This document shows, in pieces, positions 62,441 to 64,000 of a DNA stretch of 64,000 nt. Positions within the stretch are counted from its first letter, which is position 1. Each line of letters begins with the position of its first letter. The stretch is from Haliotis asinina. Taxonomy: Eukaryota > Mollusca > Gastropoda > Lepetellida > Haliotidae. The stretch covers positions 1 to 64,000 of the forward strand of contig NW_027133918.1 of the NCBI RefSeq assembly GCF_037392515.1, written 5' to 3'. The position numbers were made by a program, and so were the translations under genes. A model generated the notes under the pieces. The model did no database searches, had not been told where the DNA came from, and worked only from the letters and a program-made list of their open reading frames with translations.

Positions 62441-63149
62441 ACAAAAACACCCCTTATAATCGGATTACTGGGGACGCCATCCGGTTAGTGAAACCATCCG
62501 ACAATTTTGTACATAAAAGGTTAGTTATCACGAACGTTACAGTTACAGATTTGCCATGACAAGGGTGGAAAAAAAACCCACAGAACCAGGAAAATATAAC
62601 ACTGACAAGTCTCAGAGGGGATTTAGCAGCCATGTTGGTGTGAAAGAATGACAAAACCCAGTGATAGATTAACGAGTGTCTTTTTTATGCATTATGAAAA
62701 TGGGAATGGTAAATTAACACAAAATGCCAAATGCCCAATACCTGTCCAGCATGTCATATACATGATAATTTATCAACTGAATAATACCTAAAATTACATT
62801 TTAGTAAAAAGTTGTATGCGTTGAGCTTGTTAGAAGTTTTAAAGATAAATGGAAAAGATAGAGGACACCCCCTCTTGGGAACTTAGCCTGCTCCAGTGAG
62901 ACGCCACGGTTCAGTGGTTAAAGATCTACGACCTTCTATGCTCTCTGCTTATTATATTAAGGATGGTGATGTAGATGAAGGTTACGCAGGAAAATAAATT
63001 AGGTGATGTGGGTATACTACGTCAACAGGCAACTGTGCACTGAAGCAGATAGTTTGTTATTTTAACCTGTCTGACAATTGTTATGTCTGACCAGGGTGTC
63101 TCTTACAAGCTGATGTTAACACATTTGATCTAACGATAGTTTTGCATTC
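62441..63149. other. non-coding stretch, nothing recognised
   Basis: AT-rich, with no convincing exon, RNA gene or repeat. Confidence 0.5.
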
Positions 63150-63153
63150 TTAA

Positions 63154-64000
63154 AGATCACATGCAACAAAACAAATCAAACATAATTAAAACACAATTAT
63201 CACTTATTCATGACGTCTAATATACATTGCTGCTTGTTAAAAAAACAGATAAACAAAATTATAAGTGTACAATCGCGATTCAAAAGTGCAATATTTTGTA
63301 CTTACTTTGGGCTTACTTCCCTCCAAACGAAGCCCGCGGGAGACCGAACCCAGTCATAGCGGGTGACTGTGCACTCAAGGTAACGACGACTTCCGATTGG
63401 CTGTTTCATTTGCTGGTGCGCTGAGGGCTCATTGTGTGTACAGAAAGATGATCTGTTTGATGGGCCTTTTTCTAAGTATGGTTAGTCACAAGAAAGTGAG
63501 ATTCTTTAAGGATAACAACTTCTTTTATTGTACTTGATGCATCGTTTCAGTATGGATTCATATACCGTTGTCAAACAAAATCATTTACACTAGAATAAGT
63601 TGTTATCCCTAGTGAATGTATATAGAGATGTTGGAGTTTGTAAATGCACGTTCTCTGAGTTCTTTGAGTTCGATCAAATCAAAAATCATCTCAGCAGAGA
63701 TGGTAAACTACTGCGTGACTGGAAAGTGTCATTCGTCCAAATACTAAGCAGGACTTGAAACTGACAAGACTTTGTACCAGTTTCCGTCAAATCCAGTCAT
63801 CCGAAAAATGGCTGTAGTATGTTTGCAGCCCACAGTCAAAAACATGCCATGTGTACAAGTATCACACCTGTCTAATTACATAATGTGGCAGAGACAGGAC
63901 TCGGTTGCACGAGTCATAAATCAATTTATTTTGTTTATGGCGTATAGTCTGATAGGCGTCAAGTTCAAATTGCATGTGGTCAATGATTGAAGCTGTCTAT
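63154..64000 (+). mobile_element. DNA transposon with TTAA target site, copy 2, cut by the window end
   Basis: After TTAA (63150-63153) the terminus AGATCACATGCAAC differs from copy 1 by one base. The next 830 bp match copy 1 in reverse complement, down to the shared peptide string KFKLHVVND in frame at the window end. Going by copy 1 it should end near 64,430. The two copies differ by small indels that break frames in different places, so they are old. Confidence 0.85.

Overview
The window reads as nuclear DNA of a marine gastropod, most likely a vetigastropod such as an abalone (Haliotis). The grounds are spliced genes with GT/AG introns, many microsatellites, several non-LTR retrotransposon remnants, and two short interspersed repeat families that I associate from memory with abalone genomes. 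One of these ends in GGCGTAAAACTAAACTCACT; the other carries the phrase GATCACTGGACTGTCTGG. A small secreted protein resembling abalone vdg3 fits the same picture. No database was searched, so the taxon is an inference.

Layout. 1-14815: one uninterrupted 50-bp satellite array (about 296 units, cut by the window start) with long-range higher-order structure, including an exact 3.4-kb tandem duplication. 14816-18820: non-coding, with one SINE. 18821-25755: a four-coding-exon gene whose phases all agree. It encodes a predicted 1249-residue protein: a Tyr/Pro-motif N-terminal region, a STAND-type P-loop NTPase, ankyrin repeats and a C-terminal IRS/DOK-type PTB domain. 25756-33040: non-coding, with SINEs, CA/CATA arrays and minisatellites. 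33407-36801 (minus): a secreted LRR protein whose start lies in a 15-nt coding exon; its intron holds a DNA transposon. 37100-37800: microsatellites. 37936-39985: a decayed LINE. 39991-41130: a cluster of interspersed repeats. 41788-43060: a DNA transposon with TTAA target duplication; a second copy in inverse orientation starts at 63154 and leaves the window. 44600-62430: an old segmental duplication around a small secreted cysteine-hairpin protein gene (vdg3-like, 59234-60518). The upstream half of the locus is duplicated at 44.6-50.9 kb without coding exons, and the 3' end is duplicated as a remnant at 62.2-62.4 kb.

Two observations tie regions together. A transposon family with CAGGGA termini and 7-bp target duplications sits at 35426-36700 (intron of the LRR gene) and at 54409-58455 (intron 1 of the vdg3-like gene). 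The second copy has itself been split by a 5'-truncated L1/Tx1-type LINE.

The strongest candidate for a new system is the 21.1-25.8 kb gene. It looks like an NLR-like sensor (STAND NTPase plus ankyrin repeats) fused to phosphotyrosine-signalling parts: SH2- and SH3-ligand motifs at the N-terminus and a PTB domain at the C-terminus. Gene models were built by eye from splice sites and reading phase and have no transcript support.
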